Positions 54,673-63,947 of a stretch of 64,000 nt of DNA are shown in pieces; position 1 is the stretch's first letter; every line of letters starts with the position of its first letter. Origin of the DNA: Thermoanaerobacterium butyriciformans (lineage in GTDB: Bacteria > Bacillota > Thermoanaerobacteria > Thermoanaerobacterales > Thermoanaerobacteraceae); NCBI RefSeq assembly GCF_017874545.1, contig NZ_JAGGLT010000004.1, forward strand, positions 38,707 to 102,706, given 5' to 3'. The position numbers and the translations under genes were made by a program. The notes under the pieces are model-generated. The model ran no database searches and was not told where the DNA came from. It was given only the letters and a program-made list of their open reading frames with translations.

Positions 54673-56997
54673 ATGAAAAGAGATATCAAAAAGCTCATTT
54701 CAGAGATGACATTAGAAGAAAAAGCAAGTTTATGCTCAGGATTAAATCTTTGGCAAACTAAGCCAATAGAAAGAATAGGGATTCCATCAATAACGATGAC
54801 TGATGGACCACACGGTTTGAGAAAAGCAAACAAATCAGATGAACTTGGACTCAATAATAGTGTGCCGGCAACCTGCTTTCCTTCTGGTAGTGCTCTTGCA
54901 GCATCTTGGGACAGAGATTTAATTGAAAAAGTTGGTGAAGCCATCGGAGAAGAGTGCATAGCAGAAGATGTACAAATATTGCTTGGACCAGCAGTCAATA
55001 TAAAACGCTCTCCACTCTGTGGACGTAACTTTGAATACCTATCAGAAGATCCATATTTAATATCTGAATTAGCTGCAAACTACATAAAAGGAGTTCAATC
55101 AAAAGGCGTTGGAACATCTATAAAACATTACGCAGCCAACAATCAAGAAGACTATAGAATGACTGTAGATGTAAAAGTAAATGAAAGAGCGCTACGTGAA
55201 ATTTACTTAGTAGGATTTGAAGGAGCTATAAAGCAGTCACAACCATGGACAGTAATGGCATCATACAACAAAGTAAATGGAGTATACGCAACAGAAAACG
55301 AGCATCTGATAAATGAAATACTTAGAAACGAATGGAAGTTTGACGGAATAGTCATATCAGATTGGGGAGCAGTCAACGATAGAGTTGAAGCATTAAAAGC
55401 GGGATTAGACATAGAGATGCCAGGAAGTGGAGGAGAAGAAGACAAAAAAATAATTGAAGCCGTAAAAAAAGGTCAAATATCAGAAGAATACTTAAACACA
55501 GCAGTTGAACGGATTTTAAATATACTATTCAAAGCATACGAAAACAAAAAGAAAAACCAAAACTATGATGCAGAAAGACACCATCAATTAGCTCGTCAAG
55601 TCGCATCAGAATGTATGGTACTATTAAAAAACGAAGACGAAATACTTCCACTTAAAAAACGAGGTAAAATTGCAATAATAGGAGAACTTGCCGTAAAACC
55701 AAGATATCAAGGTGGAGGAAGTTCACATATAGTACCAACGAAATTAGAAATTCCATACGACGAAATAACAAAAATTGCAGGAAATGCAGTAGAAATAAAA
55801 TATACGCCAGGTTATGAATTAGAAAAAGACGAAACAAACAATAAATTAATCGAAGAAGCAGCATATATAGCAAAAAATTCTGATGTTGCCGTAATATTTG
55901 CAGGATTACCAGATAGCTATGAATCAGAAGGATATGACAGAGAACACATGAGAATCCCAGAAAGCCACAATAAATTAATACAAGCTATTGCAGAGATTCA
56001 ACCAAATGTTGTTGTCGTACTTTGCAATGGATCACCAATAGAAATGCCATGGATTCATCAAGTAAAAGGCATATTAGAAGCATATTTAGGAGGTCAAGCA
56101 TCAGGAGGAGCAATTGCAGAAATACTATTTGGCGAAAAAAATCCATGTGGGAAACTCGCAGAAACATTTCCAAGAGAACTTAAAGACAATCCATCATATC
56201 TAAACTTTCCAGGAGAAAAAAACGTAGTAAACTATGGTGAAGGAATATTTGTAGGATATAGATATTATGACACAAAAGGTGTAGAACCATTATTCCCATT
56301 TGGACACGGCTTAAGCTATACAACATTCGAATACACAAACATTTTTACAAACAAAAACAAAATAACAGATAATGACACAATAGAAGTAAGAGTAAAAGTA
56401 AAAAATACTGGGAAACGTGCCGGAAAAGAAATAATTCAATTATATGTTCGAGACATACAAAGCAGTGTTGCTCGTCCACATAAAGAACTAAAAGGATTCC
56501 AAAAAATATATCTTGAACCAGGAGAAGAAAAAACAGTTGTCTTCAATTTAGATAAAAGATCATTTGCATACTATGATGTTGATTTAAAGGACTGGTACGT
56601 CGAAACAGGAGACTTTGAAATATTAGTAGGAAGCTCATCAAAAAATATTTTATTAAAGACAGTCATTCATATAACATCTACTACATCAGTCCAAAAAGAA
56701 TATACAAGGAATTCAACAATAAACGATGTAATTGCAAATCAATACGGTAGACAAATTATTTATAACATAATAAAGAGAATAAAGTCTGACACAAACGACT
56801 CACAAGACATGTTAAATATATTAAAAAAACAGTTAGAGACAAACAGTCAAGAAATAAGCAGTTCATCTCAAAAAGACATGATGAATGCGTTTTTAAAAAA
56901 TATGCCATTAAGAGCCTTGACTATCTTAAGCAATGGAATTTTTACTGAAGAAATGGTTAATGAAGTTGTTGATGAGTTAAATACAATTTCTAATTGA
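54673..56997 (+). CDS. GH3 beta-glucosidase/beta-xylosidase
   Basis: A 774-residue GH3 enzyme without signal peptide. The barrel domain has [10 protein letters not shown] near the start, KHYAANNQE and the nucleophile Asp230 in VISDWGAV; the second alpha/beta domain, with an RYQGGGSSH region, supplies the likely acid; a fibronectin-III-like domain follows (about 560-670), and a further C-terminal extension of about 90 residues. It removes terminal beta-glucose or beta-xylose. ATG 54673 follows GAGGAGGT; the open frame to 54610 runs through the hairpin. The gene is notably A-rich with many ACA, AAA and CAA codons, unlike the PTS or gal genes, which hints at a separate origin. Confidence 0.9.
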   Translation: MKRDIKKLISEMTLEEKASLCSGLNLWQTKPIERIGIPSITMTDGPHGLRKANKSDELGLNNSVPATCFPSGSALAASWDRDLIEKVGEAIGEECIAEDVQILLGPAVNIKRSPLCGRNFEYLSEDPYLISELAANYIKGVQSKGVGTSIKHYAANNQEDYRMTVDVKVNERALREIYLVGFEGAIKQSQPWTVMASYNKVNGVYATENEHLINEILRNEWKFDGIVISDWGAVNDRVEALKAGLDIEMPGSGGEEDKKIIEAVKKGQISEEYLNTAVERILNILFKAYENKKKNQNYDAERHHQLARQVASECMVLLKNEDEILPLKKRGKIAIIGELAVKPRYQGGGSSHIVPTKLEIPYDEITKIAGNAVEIKYTPGYELEKDETNNKLIEEAAYIAKNSDVAVIFAGLPDSYESEGYDREHMRIPESHNKLIQAIAEIQPNVVVVLCNGSPIEMPWIHQVKGILEAYLGGQASGGAIAEILFGEKNPCGKLAETFPRELKDNPSYLNFPGEKNVVNYGEGIFVGYRYYDTKGVEPLFPFGHGLSYTTFEYTNIFTNKNKITDNDTIEVRVKVKNTGKRAGKEIIQLYVRDIQSSVARPHKELKGFQKIYLEPGEEKTVVFNLDKRSFAYYDVDLKDWYVETGDFEILVGSSSKNILLKTVIHITSTTSVQKEYTRNSTINDVIANQYGRQIIYNIIKRIKSDTNDSQDMLNILKKQLETNSQEISSSSQKDMMNAFLKNMPLRALTILSNGIFTEEMVNEVVDELNTISN

Positions 56998-57004
56998 TAA
57001 AGTA

Positions 57005-57070
57005 AAAACTATACGATTGCAAAGCTTTGTATGACGAAAAAGTTGTAGAACTTTGCTGACGTATAGTTTT
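57005..57070 (+). terminator. Large hairpin terminator after GH3
   Basis: AAAACTATACG (57005-57015) pairs perfectly with 57060-57070, and GCAAAG/CTTTGC pair inside. It is followed by ATTATTT. Confidence 0.75.
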
Positions 57071-57112
57071 ATTATTTACATATTTATACAGATATTAATA
57101 TAGAGATGGTAC

Positions 57113-57166
57113 ATACTTCAATTTTATCATTGAAAATTCTCAGTATACCATTTATAATTGAAGTAT
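57113..57166. repeat. Separated 11-bp inverted repeat before the YesL-like gene
   Basis: ATACTTCAATT (57113-57123) and AATTGAAGTAT (57156-57166) are perfect complements 32 bases apart, 25 bases before the ATG at 57191. They could be paired half-operators or the stem of an RNA leader. Confidence 0.4.
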
Positions 57167-57190
57167 AGTCTGATATAGGAGAGGTAAACG

Positions 57191-57913
57191 ATGTTTGGAA
57201 ATTTTTTTAATAGAATGTATTATGGCGATCCACATAGACCTGATTTAAAAGCTGATGATATTCCTAAGAAGGGTATGTCTTTGTTTTTTGACATTTTAAA
57301 AAATAACTTTTGGCAACTTATAAGCCTTAATCTTTTATTGATTGTGTCGTGCATACCTATCGTGACGATAGGGCCTGCTTTGGCTGGGTTTAATAATGTG
57401 CTTAGGAATCATGCGCTTAATAGAAATGTGTGGCTTTGGAATGATTTCAAAGATGGTTTTATTAAGAATTTTAAGCAAAGCTTTATAATTACGTTGATAA
57501 ACGCATTAGCAGCTTTTATATTGATTAACAATTATAAAATTTATTCTTCATACAGTACAGGTTTTATAAAGATTGCAGGGACTTATATTACGATTTTTAT
57601 TGGTTTTATACTTGTTCTGATGAATGTTTATATTTATCCATTGATGGTTACGTATGATCTAAAAATTAAGCACATTTATAAAAATGCTTTAATATTTTCT
57701 ATAATTAAACTGCCTCAGACCATTGGGATGGTGCTTTTAAGTTTAGTATTAATTGCTTTAAGCATTTTATTTGCTTTTATACCACTTTTATTAATAGGCT
57801 TAAGTTTGGTTGGTCTTGCAATCAACGTATATGATAGAGGTGTATTTGAAAAATATATTGATAGTAGAGTTAATGAGCAAAATAAAGAAACAGATGACAA
57901 AGCTGATAAGTAA
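57191..57913 (+). CDS. YesL-like membrane protein (DUF624)
   Basis: A 240-residue membrane protein with about five helices. The start MFGNFFNRMYYGDP and the segment ISLNLLLIVSCIPIVTIGPALAGFN are typical of DUF624/YesL proteins, which sit in polysaccharide loci next to LplB-type ABC genes and have no proven biochemical role. It precedes an anchored sugar-binding protein by about 100 bases. ATG follows AGGAGAGG. The expected permease partners are not nearby. Confidence 0.88.
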   Translation: MFGNFFNRMYYGDPHRPDLKADDIPKKGMSLFFDILKNNFWQLISLNLLLIVSCIPIVTIGPALAGFNNVLRNHALNRNVWLWNDFKDGFIKNFKQSFIITLINALAAFILINNYKIYSSYSTGFIKIAGTYITIFIGFILVLMNVYIYPLMVTYDLKIKHIYKNALIFSIIKLPQTIGMVLLSLVLIALSILFAFIPLLLIGLSLVGLAINVYDRGVFEKYIDSRVNEQNKETDDKADK

Positions 57914-58019
57914 AAATTTTTATATTGACTAGTTAGAAAAAGAGATAGATGTGCTTAATAAAATAAACAGTGATACGTATTGTTTAACGTGAATATAGAT
58001 AGAGTAAGAGGTGGATTTT

Positions 58020-59303
58020 ATGAAAAAGCCTTTTACTCTTTTTCTGATATTATTGATAATAATGTTTTTATTGTCCTGGCCTTACTATATGTATTTGTAT
58101 GAAACTGGTAAAATAGATTTTTCGCCAATTGATGAGCAAGATTACAGAGGAATAATCACATTTTGCGATTTTCCACATTGGTCAACTGATGATCCAACAG
58201 GTTATAATTTTATTAAGAAAAAAATACACGATTTTGAATACTACCATCCTGGAGTCATAATAGAATTTGAGCCGTTAAAAAATAGCGATAGATACGAAAA
58301 GGTTAGTGATATAGTTAGTGACAGTAAACCTGATATAATCCCTATTACTTCAGATAGCCCGCTAATTTATGATGACAGACTAGAACCTCTTAATAAGTAT
58401 ATAGACAGAAATTATAAAGATTCTTTAAAAGAACAGGTGCTTGATTCATTTACATATAATAGGAGCATATATGGCCTTCCGCTAGGTATGTACACCAGTG
58501 TCATGTTTATAAATAAAAATTTGTTTGGCCAGAAAGAAATTGATGTTCCTCAGGATGGTGAATGGACATATGATGAATTTTTAGAAGATATGACAAAATT
58601 GACGTATCAAACGGGTAAAAAGGAAAAGAAAAGTTACTATGGCCTGTCAATGTACATTGAAGGAAGTTATAATCTTTGGGGCATATTGATGTCAGACGGT
58701 GCAAATATCGTCGATGATAAAGGGATAGTTTCACTTAAGGGACCACAGGCAGAGTCTGGCCTTAAAAAATTGATAGAATTATATGAAAAAGGTACAATAG
58801 ATCCTGTGTCTTTTGGTGATGATTACAGCAAAGTATGGGACAGTTTTACAGTCAATAAAGAAAGTGCTGTTTTGGTTGATGAAAGTTACAAAGTTCAATA
58901 CCTTAAATACCTTGAAAACAAGAATAAACTTTTTCAGTTTGATATTGCGCTGTATCCAGAAGGAGATGGCGATGTTCCTCTTACACTGTCTCCAAAAGTC
59001 TATGGATATGGTATAACAAAACAAAGCGATAAAAAGAAGTTGGAAATGGCATATAAGTTTGTAAAGTTTATTACAGATTCTCAAGAAAGTGTAGAAAAGA
59101 TAGGATATATTCCTGTTAAAAAAAGCATCCCTTTAAATGATGAACTCATGAAAAAAATTGATAAAGCTGTCAAATATACAGATTATACGCCACAAAATTG
59201 GCATGATAAAAACGTAAAAATAAATAAAGCAATAATAGATGGACTAAAGAACAAAGAAGACGCAAAGATGATATTGAATAAAATCGAAAAAATAATAAAT
59301 TAG
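58020..59303 (+). CDS. Membrane-anchored sugar-binding protein (family 1), orphan
   Basis: A 427-residue solute-binding protein. An N-terminal hydrophobic helix (about 5-22) is not followed by a lipobox cysteine, so it is probably held by an uncleaved anchor rather than by lipid. The fold is MalE/UgpB-like (GIITFCDFPHWS start, YNRSIYGLPLGMYTSVMFIN middle). I use ATG 58020 after AAGAGGTGG; GTG 58011 lies in that site. It follows a YesL protein, a common pairing, but no permease or ATPase genes are here. Its stop overlaps the stop of the convergent gene by a few bases. Confidence 0.85.
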   Translation: MKKPFTLFLILLIIMFLLSWPYYMYLYETGKIDFSPIDEQDYRGIITFCDFPHWSTDDPTGYNFIKKKIHDFEYYHPGVIIEFEPLKNSDRYEKVSDIVSDSKPDIIPITSDSPLIYDDRLEPLNKYIDRNYKDSLKEQVLDSFTYNRSIYGLPLGMYTSVMFINKNLFGQKEIDVPQDGEWTYDEFLEDMTKLTYQTGKKEKKSYYGLSMYIEGSYNLWGILMSDGANIVDDKGIVSLKGPQAESGLKKLIELYEKGTIDPVSFGDDYSKVWDSFTVNKESAVLVDESYKVQYLKYLENKNKLFQFDIALYPEGDGDVPLTLSPKVYGYGITKQSDKKKLEMAYKFVKFITDSQESVEKIGYIPVKKSIPLNDELMKKIDKAVKYTDYTPQNWHDKNVKINKAIIDGLKNKEDAKMILNKIEKIIN

Positions 59304-59845
59304 TAGCGACTGTTAATTGTATTTCTTGTAATTAATACCATCTTTGATGTAAACTTATTGTCTTGCAGCCGTTTAAACCCATCGGGGTGAAATATAGCTA
59401 AAAGCAGCATTTCATAATGAGTAACTATGAATTTTTCTAAAGGCGATTTTATATCTCTGACTTCGAAGCCCAACATTTCAACGCCTTCATTGAATAGAGT
59501 GTAACCCATAAATACATTTACATCATCAAATTCATGGTGTTCATCTATGTAAGTTTTTAATGCCTTTATAGATTTTTTAAATCTTTTTAATGCTATTATT
59601 CCAACGGCTATAGGTGAGCTGCTGCTAGATGTGATTTGTGTAAGAGCATTGTTGTTTAAGTGCAGTTCACCAAATTTATCTCCATTGTTCAACACAGTTC
59701 CATCATTTAGCAGGAGTTTCTCGCCTTTGTATTTCTTGATTGCGATTCTGATTTCAGAATCGTCTCCTCCAACCGTGTGTATCCTATTCAGCTTTGCAAA
59801 AATGAATTCCCACAAAGACCAAATGTACATAAAAATTTTTTTCAT
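59300..59845 (-). CDS. YkoP-like protein
   Basis: A 181-residue protein beginning MKKIFMYIWSLWEFIFAKLN, with HTVGGDDSEIRIAIKKYKG and a C-terminal YTLFNEGVEMLGFEVRD then THYEMLLLAIFHPDGFKRL. The pattern resembles Bacillus YkoP, a protein of unknown function linked to polysaccharide deacetylases, and here too it directly follows one (gap 14 bases, same strand). The N-terminal hydrophobic stretch is weak. Likely envelope or spore related by association. Its end overlaps the convergent binding-protein gene by 4 bases. Confidence 0.7.
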   Translation of the reverse strand: MKKIFMYIWSLWEFIFAKLNRIHTVGGDDSEIRIAIKKYKGEKLLLNDGTVLNNGDKFGELHLNNNALTQITSSSSSPIAVGIIALKRFKKSIKALKTYIDEHHEFDDVNVFMGYTLFNEGVEMLGFEVRDIKSPLEKFIVTHYEMLLLAIFHPDGFKRLQDNKFTSKMVLITRNTINSRY

Positions 59846-59859
59846 TTGTAATACCCCAT

Positions 59860-60570
59860 TTAAGAAAATATAAATTTATTTATGTCAACAATTTCTAAGT
59901 TTTTTTCCCTTATACCACTTATAATTTTATCAAGAGCTATTAACATTGTTTCTGGGGCCTCTTTGTCTGAACCTATATTGTCACTGCTATCATGAAATAT
60001 CAAAATATTTCCACCTTTTACTTTATTTAAAATGCGTTTTACTATTAGATTAGGGTCTTTTACTTTCCAGTCCCAGCTCATATAACTCCATAAAATTATT
60101 TTGACACCTAGTTTTTTGGAATACTGATAGATGAATGTTGTAAACAATCCCCATGGAGGTCTGTAATACGAAGGATACTTTCCAGTGATTTTGTATATAA
60201 TCTCAATCGATTTTAATAATTCCTTATAAGTAGCAATAGGTCCTAAAAACCAATTTATATGGTGTTTATAGCCGTGTATGCCGATTTCATGACCTCTATT
60301 TACGATTTCCCTTGCCAGTTCAGGATATTTTTCAACTTTATCTGCCAATAAAAAAAAGCATGCTTTAACGTTGTATTTATCAAGAAGTGATAAGAGTACA
60401 GGCGTGTATTCTGGATCTGGCCCATCATCGAAAGTGATTACTATCCATGGTACTTTCTTTTTTCTGCTGCTATAGATAACATTATAATGGAATATACGAC
60501 CAAGCATTGTAGGAAGCAATGCTACCAATACCAAATAAAGTATATAAATCTTTATCATGAATTTTATCAT
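59860..60570 (-). CDS. Polysaccharide deacetylase (NodB domain), membrane anchored
   Basis: A 236-residue carbohydrate esterase family 4 protein: an N-terminal membrane helix (about 5-25), then TFDDGP with Asp48-Asp49, metal histidines His99 and His103 in HGYKHH, and RPPWG. All metal-binding residues are kept, so it should be active in removing N-acetyl groups from cell wall glycan or related polymers outside the membrane. It is the first gene of a two-gene minus-strand unit with the YkoP-like gene and divergent from apbE. Confidence 0.92.
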   Translation of the reverse strand: MIKFMIKIYILYLVLVALLPTMLGRIFHYNVIYSSRKKKVPWIVITFDDGPDPEYTPVLLSLLDKYNVKACFFLLADKVEKYPELAREIVNRGHEIGIHGYKHHINWFLGPIATYKELLKSIEIIYKITGKYPSYYRPPWGLFTTFIYQYSKKLGVKIILWSYMSWDWKVKDPNLIVKRILNKVKGGNILIFHDSSDNIGSDKEAPETMLIALDKIISGIREKNLEIVDINKFIFS

Positions 60571-60651
60571 TTCGTCTACTTCCCCATCACAATAAAATTA
60601 TATACGTAAAAATGGGAACTTACAAGTTGATAATGGTATCTATTGTTTCAC

Positions 60652-60680
60652 TTGAATGGATTGTTAAAAAAAATTATAAT
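60652..60680 (+). promoter_or_regulatory. Sigma-A promoter of apbE
   Basis: TTGAAT (60652-60657), 17 bases, TATAAT (60675-60680), 48 bases before the ATG of apbE. A good vegetative promoter in the 158-base divergent gap. Confidence 0.75.
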
Positions 60681-60728
60681 AAAATATGAGTTTCACAAAT
60701 AGATATACTGAGAGGATTGTATAATTAT

Positions 60729-61778
60729 ATGAAACAAATTGTTAAAAAAGTCATTGCAATTTTAATGGTAGTTTTTATACCCCTATCTTTAATTGCCTGT
60801 GGAAACAATAATCAGCAGTATACACGTACCGATTTTATGATGGATACGGTTATTCAAGTGACGGCTTACGGTAGAAATGCTAAAAAAGCAGTTGATGAGT
60901 CGATGGAAAAATTGAAAGAAATTGATAACCTAATGAGCAGTCAAGAGAGCGGTAGCGACATACAAAAGATAAATGAAAATGCAGGGAAAAAGTATGTCAA
61001 GGTAAATCCAGAGACGGTTTACGTGATAAAGACGGCTTTAAAGTACGGGGAAATAAGTGGAGGCAACTTTGATATAACTATTGCTCCATTGATAAATTTG
61101 TGGGGAATTGGCACAGACCATGCCCATGTTCCAACAGAAAGTCAGATAAAAGACGCTATGAAATACATAAATTACAAAGACGTCTTGCTGGACGAAAAAA
61201 ATGATGAAGTTAAATTAAGTAGAAAAGGTATGTCTATCGACTTAGGAGGAATTGCTAAAGGGTATGCTGCAGATGAAATAGAAAATATCATGAAAGAAAA
61301 TGGTGTAAAGCACGCGCTTATAAACTTAGGCGGCAGCAGCGTATATCTTTATGGTTCAAAGCCAGATGGCTCCAATTGGAACATAGGCATACAGAATCCT
61401 TTTGGAGATAAAGGAAAATACTTCGCAATTGTTTCCGGCAAAGACATGCTTATTGACACATCAGGCAATTACGAAAGGTATTTTATTCAAAACGGCAAAA
61501 GATATCATCACATACTAAATCCTTTTACAGGATATCCTGCAGAAAGCGGTGTTGTCAGCACTACAATAGTGTCTACAAATATAAAATCAATTGATGCTGA
61601 TGCATTGTCTACAATTACTTTTATTTTAGGTGTTGATAAAGGGATGAAATTGATAGAGAGCATGCCTGGTGTAGATGCCATTTTTGTCACGCCTGATTAT
61701 AAGGTCTATGCAACATCAGGCCTTAAAGGAAAGTTAAAAATAACAGATTCGAGGTTTAAGCTGTATGAAAATAGGTGA
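60729..61778 (+). CDS. apbE: FAD:protein FMN transferase lipoprotein
   Basis: A 349-residue ApbE protein. Signal peptide with lipobox ending IAC; substrate motifs TDFMMDTVIQVTAYG near the start and DLGGIAKGYAADEI in the middle; the C-terminal part with SIDADALSTITFILG holds metal ligands. It attaches FMN to Thr of extracytoplasmic electron-transfer proteins. ATG 60729 is used; GAGAGGA (60710-60716) is 12 bases upstream, and TTG 60717 would touch it. It overlaps the next gene by 14 bases. No flavinylated partner is seen in the window. Confidence 0.93.
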   Translation: MKQIVKKVIAILMVVFIPLSLIACGNNNQQYTRTDFMMDTVIQVTAYGRNAKKAVDESMEKLKEIDNLMSSQESGSDIQKINENAGKKYVKVNPETVYVIKTALKYGEISGGNFDITIAPLINLWGIGTDHAHVPTESQIKDAMKYINYKDVLLDEKNDEVKLSRKGMSIDLGGIAKGYAADEIENIMKENGVKHALINLGGSSVYLYGSKPDGSNWNIGIQNPFGDKGKYFAIVSGKDMLIDTSGNYERYFIQNGKRYHHILNPFTGYPAESGVVSTTIVSTNIKSIDADALSTITFILGVDKGMKLIESMPGVDAIFVTPDYKVYATSGLKGKLKITDSRFKLYENR

Positions 61779-62133
61779 TAAAATCTTAATAGGTGTGTTG
61801 CTGGTTGTTTCTCTAATATCAGGATATTTTACCTATTATAAAGCTTTTAATAAAACAGGCACTAACGTTGTCATTGAAGTGAATGGCTCTAAATATCAAG
61901 AATTGCCTTTAAATGTTGACAAGACGGTTACTATACACAATGGCAAACACATAAATGTTGTAGAAATTAAAGATGGAAAAGTCAGAATGAAGGAGTCTGA
62001 TTGTCCAGATCAAATATGTGTTAATACAGGCTGGATAGAAAAAGAAGGGCAACAGATTGTATGTCTTCCCAACAGAGTAGTAGTAAGAGTTACAGGAGGC
62101 AAAAAAGGAGAAGTAGATGATGTGGTATATTAA
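61765..62133 (+). CDS. NusG domain II-containing membrane-anchored protein
   Basis: A 122-residue protein with one N-terminal membrane helix (about 7-25) and an extracellular beta domain of the NusG_II type: VVIEVNGSKYQELPL, ESDCPDQICVNTGWI, then IVCLPNRVVVRV, including three cysteines. Such proteins commonly stand beside apbE and Gx-transporter genes in anaerobic Firmicutes and are proposed to take part in extracytoplasmic flavin or redox chemistry. Its start lies inside apbE, indicating coupled translation. Role not established. Confidence 0.88.
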   Translation: MKIGDKILIGVLLVVSLISGYFTYYKAFNKTGTNVVIEVNGSKYQELPLNVDKTVTIHNGKHINVVEIKDGKVRMKESDCPDQICVNTGWIEKEGQQIVCLPNRVVVRVTGGKKGEVDDVVY

Positions 62134-62169
62134 AATAGCCGTATATTTTCAATGTACGGCTATTTTTTT
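62134..62169. terminator. Bidirectional terminator between the NusG-II gene and the PBP gene
   Basis: AATAGCCGTA (62134-62143) pairs with TACGGCTATT (62155-62164), followed by Ts to 62169 on the plus strand and TTTTAAT on the minus strand. It overlaps the last codons of the convergent penicillin-binding protein gene. Confidence 0.88.
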
Positions 62170-63821
62170 ATCATCAGATATCTTAGTGTGTTTGAGAGTA
62201 TGTCTTTTACGACAGGTGCTGCAATTTCTCCGCCCATGTGGCCGTTTTTAGTAGGATTTCTTATGACCACTAAAACGGCTACTTGAGGGTTATCCACAGG
62301 CGCAAATGCTGCGAAAGAAGCTGTGTATTTTCCTGGTGAGTAATTCTCAGTTGTGCCGGATTTTCCTCCTACAGTAAAGCCAGGTATTTGACATGCTGTT
62401 CCCGTTCCCTCATCGACGACTTTTTTAAGCAGTTCTTTCATTGTGTTTGATGTGTCTTGTGATATAACCTGCCTTATAACTTGAGGTTTAAATTCCTTTA
62501 TGACTTTATCACCTGATTTTATCTCTTTTACTATATTTGGTTTCATTAAGTATCCACCATTTATAGCTGCCGAAAAAGCATTTATCATCTGCAGTGGTGT
62601 TACCGCGATGCCTTGTCCAAAAGACATCGATGCAAGGTCAACAGGATATACGTTTTTCTCGTTGATTATCATGCCTGATGCTTCACCTGGAAGCTGTATT
62701 CCTGTTGGATTTCCGAATCCAAAAGCGTTTATGTATTTGTATAATGTATTTAATTTAAGCCTTTCAACTATTATTTTCATAAATACCGTATCACTGGACA
62801 TTGCCACTGCTTGTGAGAAGTCTATATTTCCTAATTTCGTCCAGCTATTTATCTTGTGACCGGATACTATATAATAACCGGGATCGTAAAATTGCTCATT
62901 TGGTGTAACAAGTGATTCTTCTAAAGCTGCAGATGCTGTTACTACTTTAAATACTGAACCAGGTTCATATATGTATGATATAGCCGGATTTGCCCATGTA
63001 TCAAGCGAGCTTACCTTATTTGGCTCATTTGGGTTAAAGTCAGGTATATTGGCCATTGCAAGTATATCTCCAGTTTTTGGATTCATTACTATGGCTGTGA
63101 TGCCATTGGCTGGATCGTATGTTTCATAAGCTTTCTCTATGGCAGTTTCTGCATATCCTTGTATCACAGAATCAACGGTAAGAACCAAATCATCTCCTTT
63201 TTTAGGTTCATACAATTTTTCAGGGAGTCCTATGACATGACCAATTTCATCAGTAGTTGCTATCTCTAAACCTGGTATGCCATTTAGATATTTGTCAAAT
63301 GAATATTCAAGCCCATACAGTCCATTCCCATCAGTGCCGGTAAATCCTAGCGTCTGTGACAGCAGATTGCCGTCTGGATAACTTCTAATGCTTGTATCTT
63401 CGATGTAAATACCCTCAAGATTTAGCTTTTTTATTTTGTTTATATTGTCCAGTGAAACATTTTTTTTAAGGACAGTCCACTCAGAATTTTTATTGTTTAG
63501 CAGCTTGTAAAGTGAATCTTTTTTCATCCCTAATAAACTGTACAATTGATTTGCAATTTTATCTGGATGCTTTATATTCTTTGGTGCAGCATATACATCA
63601 CCGCCGGCTACGTTAGTTGCGAGGATATTTCCATTTGCATCATATATTATTCCTCTTTGAGGTTTTAATACAATATTTGATGTAGTTTGTTTTTTAACAG
63701 CTAATGAATATTTAGGTGCCATAACAACCTGAAGCCATATAAGTCGTATTACAAGACATGATATTAAAAATAAAAATGTAATAAGCACAACTAAAATCCG
63801 CTTTTTATTTATTGATGACAA
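62160..63821 (-). CDS. Class B penicillin-binding protein (SpoVD/FtsI-like)
   Basis: A 553-residue transpeptidase: short cytoplasmic tail, one membrane helix (about 8-30), dimerisation domain (about 50-210, starting PQRGIIYDANGNILA), and a transpeptidase domain. Its motifs are Ser289-x-x-Lys292 (EPGSVFKV), Ser342-Ser-Asp344 and Lys487-Ser-Gly489 (GGKSGTTE). The second motif has Asp where SxN is usual. There are no PASTA repeats, so it is shorter than typical SpoVD (about 640). It cross-links peptidoglycan in division or spore cortex formation. Which of the two is not decided: no mur or mra genes are adjacent. AAGGGGG precedes the start. Confidence 0.9.
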   Translation of the reverse strand: MSSINKKRILVVLITFLFLISCLVIRLIWLQVVMAPKYSLAVKKQTTSNIVLKPQRGIIYDANGNILATNVAGGDVYAAPKNIKHPDKIANQLYSLLGMKKDSLYKLLNNKNSEWTVLKKNVSLDNINKIKKLNLEGIYIEDTSIRSYPDGNLLSQTLGFTGTDGNGLYGLEYSFDKYLNGIPGLEIATTDEIGHVIGLPEKLYEPKKGDDLVLTVDSVIQGYAETAIEKAYETYDPANGITAIVMNPKTGDILAMANIPDFNPNEPNKVSSLDTWANPAISYIYEPGSVFKVVTASAALEESLVTPNEQFYDPGYYIVSGHKINSWTKLGNIDFSQAVAMSSDTVFMKIIVERLKLNTLYKYINAFGFGNPTGIQLPGEASGMIINEKNVYPVDLASMSFGQGIAVTPLQMINAFSAAINGGYLMKPNIVKEIKSGDKVIKEFKPQVIRQVISQDTSNTMKELLKKVVDEGTGTACQIPGFTVGGKSGTTENYSPGKYTASFAAFAPVDNPQVAVLVVIRNPTKNGHMGGEIAAPVVKDILSNTLRYLMIKK

Positions 63822-63947
63822 TTGAAAGTATCCCCCTTGTACATTTATAATTTTACTATGAAAACTTATTATATAAGTAGCTAAAAAAGCGCAGACTTCC
63901 CCTAGAGCTTTTAAAATAGACTTTAAAGGAAATTAATGGATATATTT

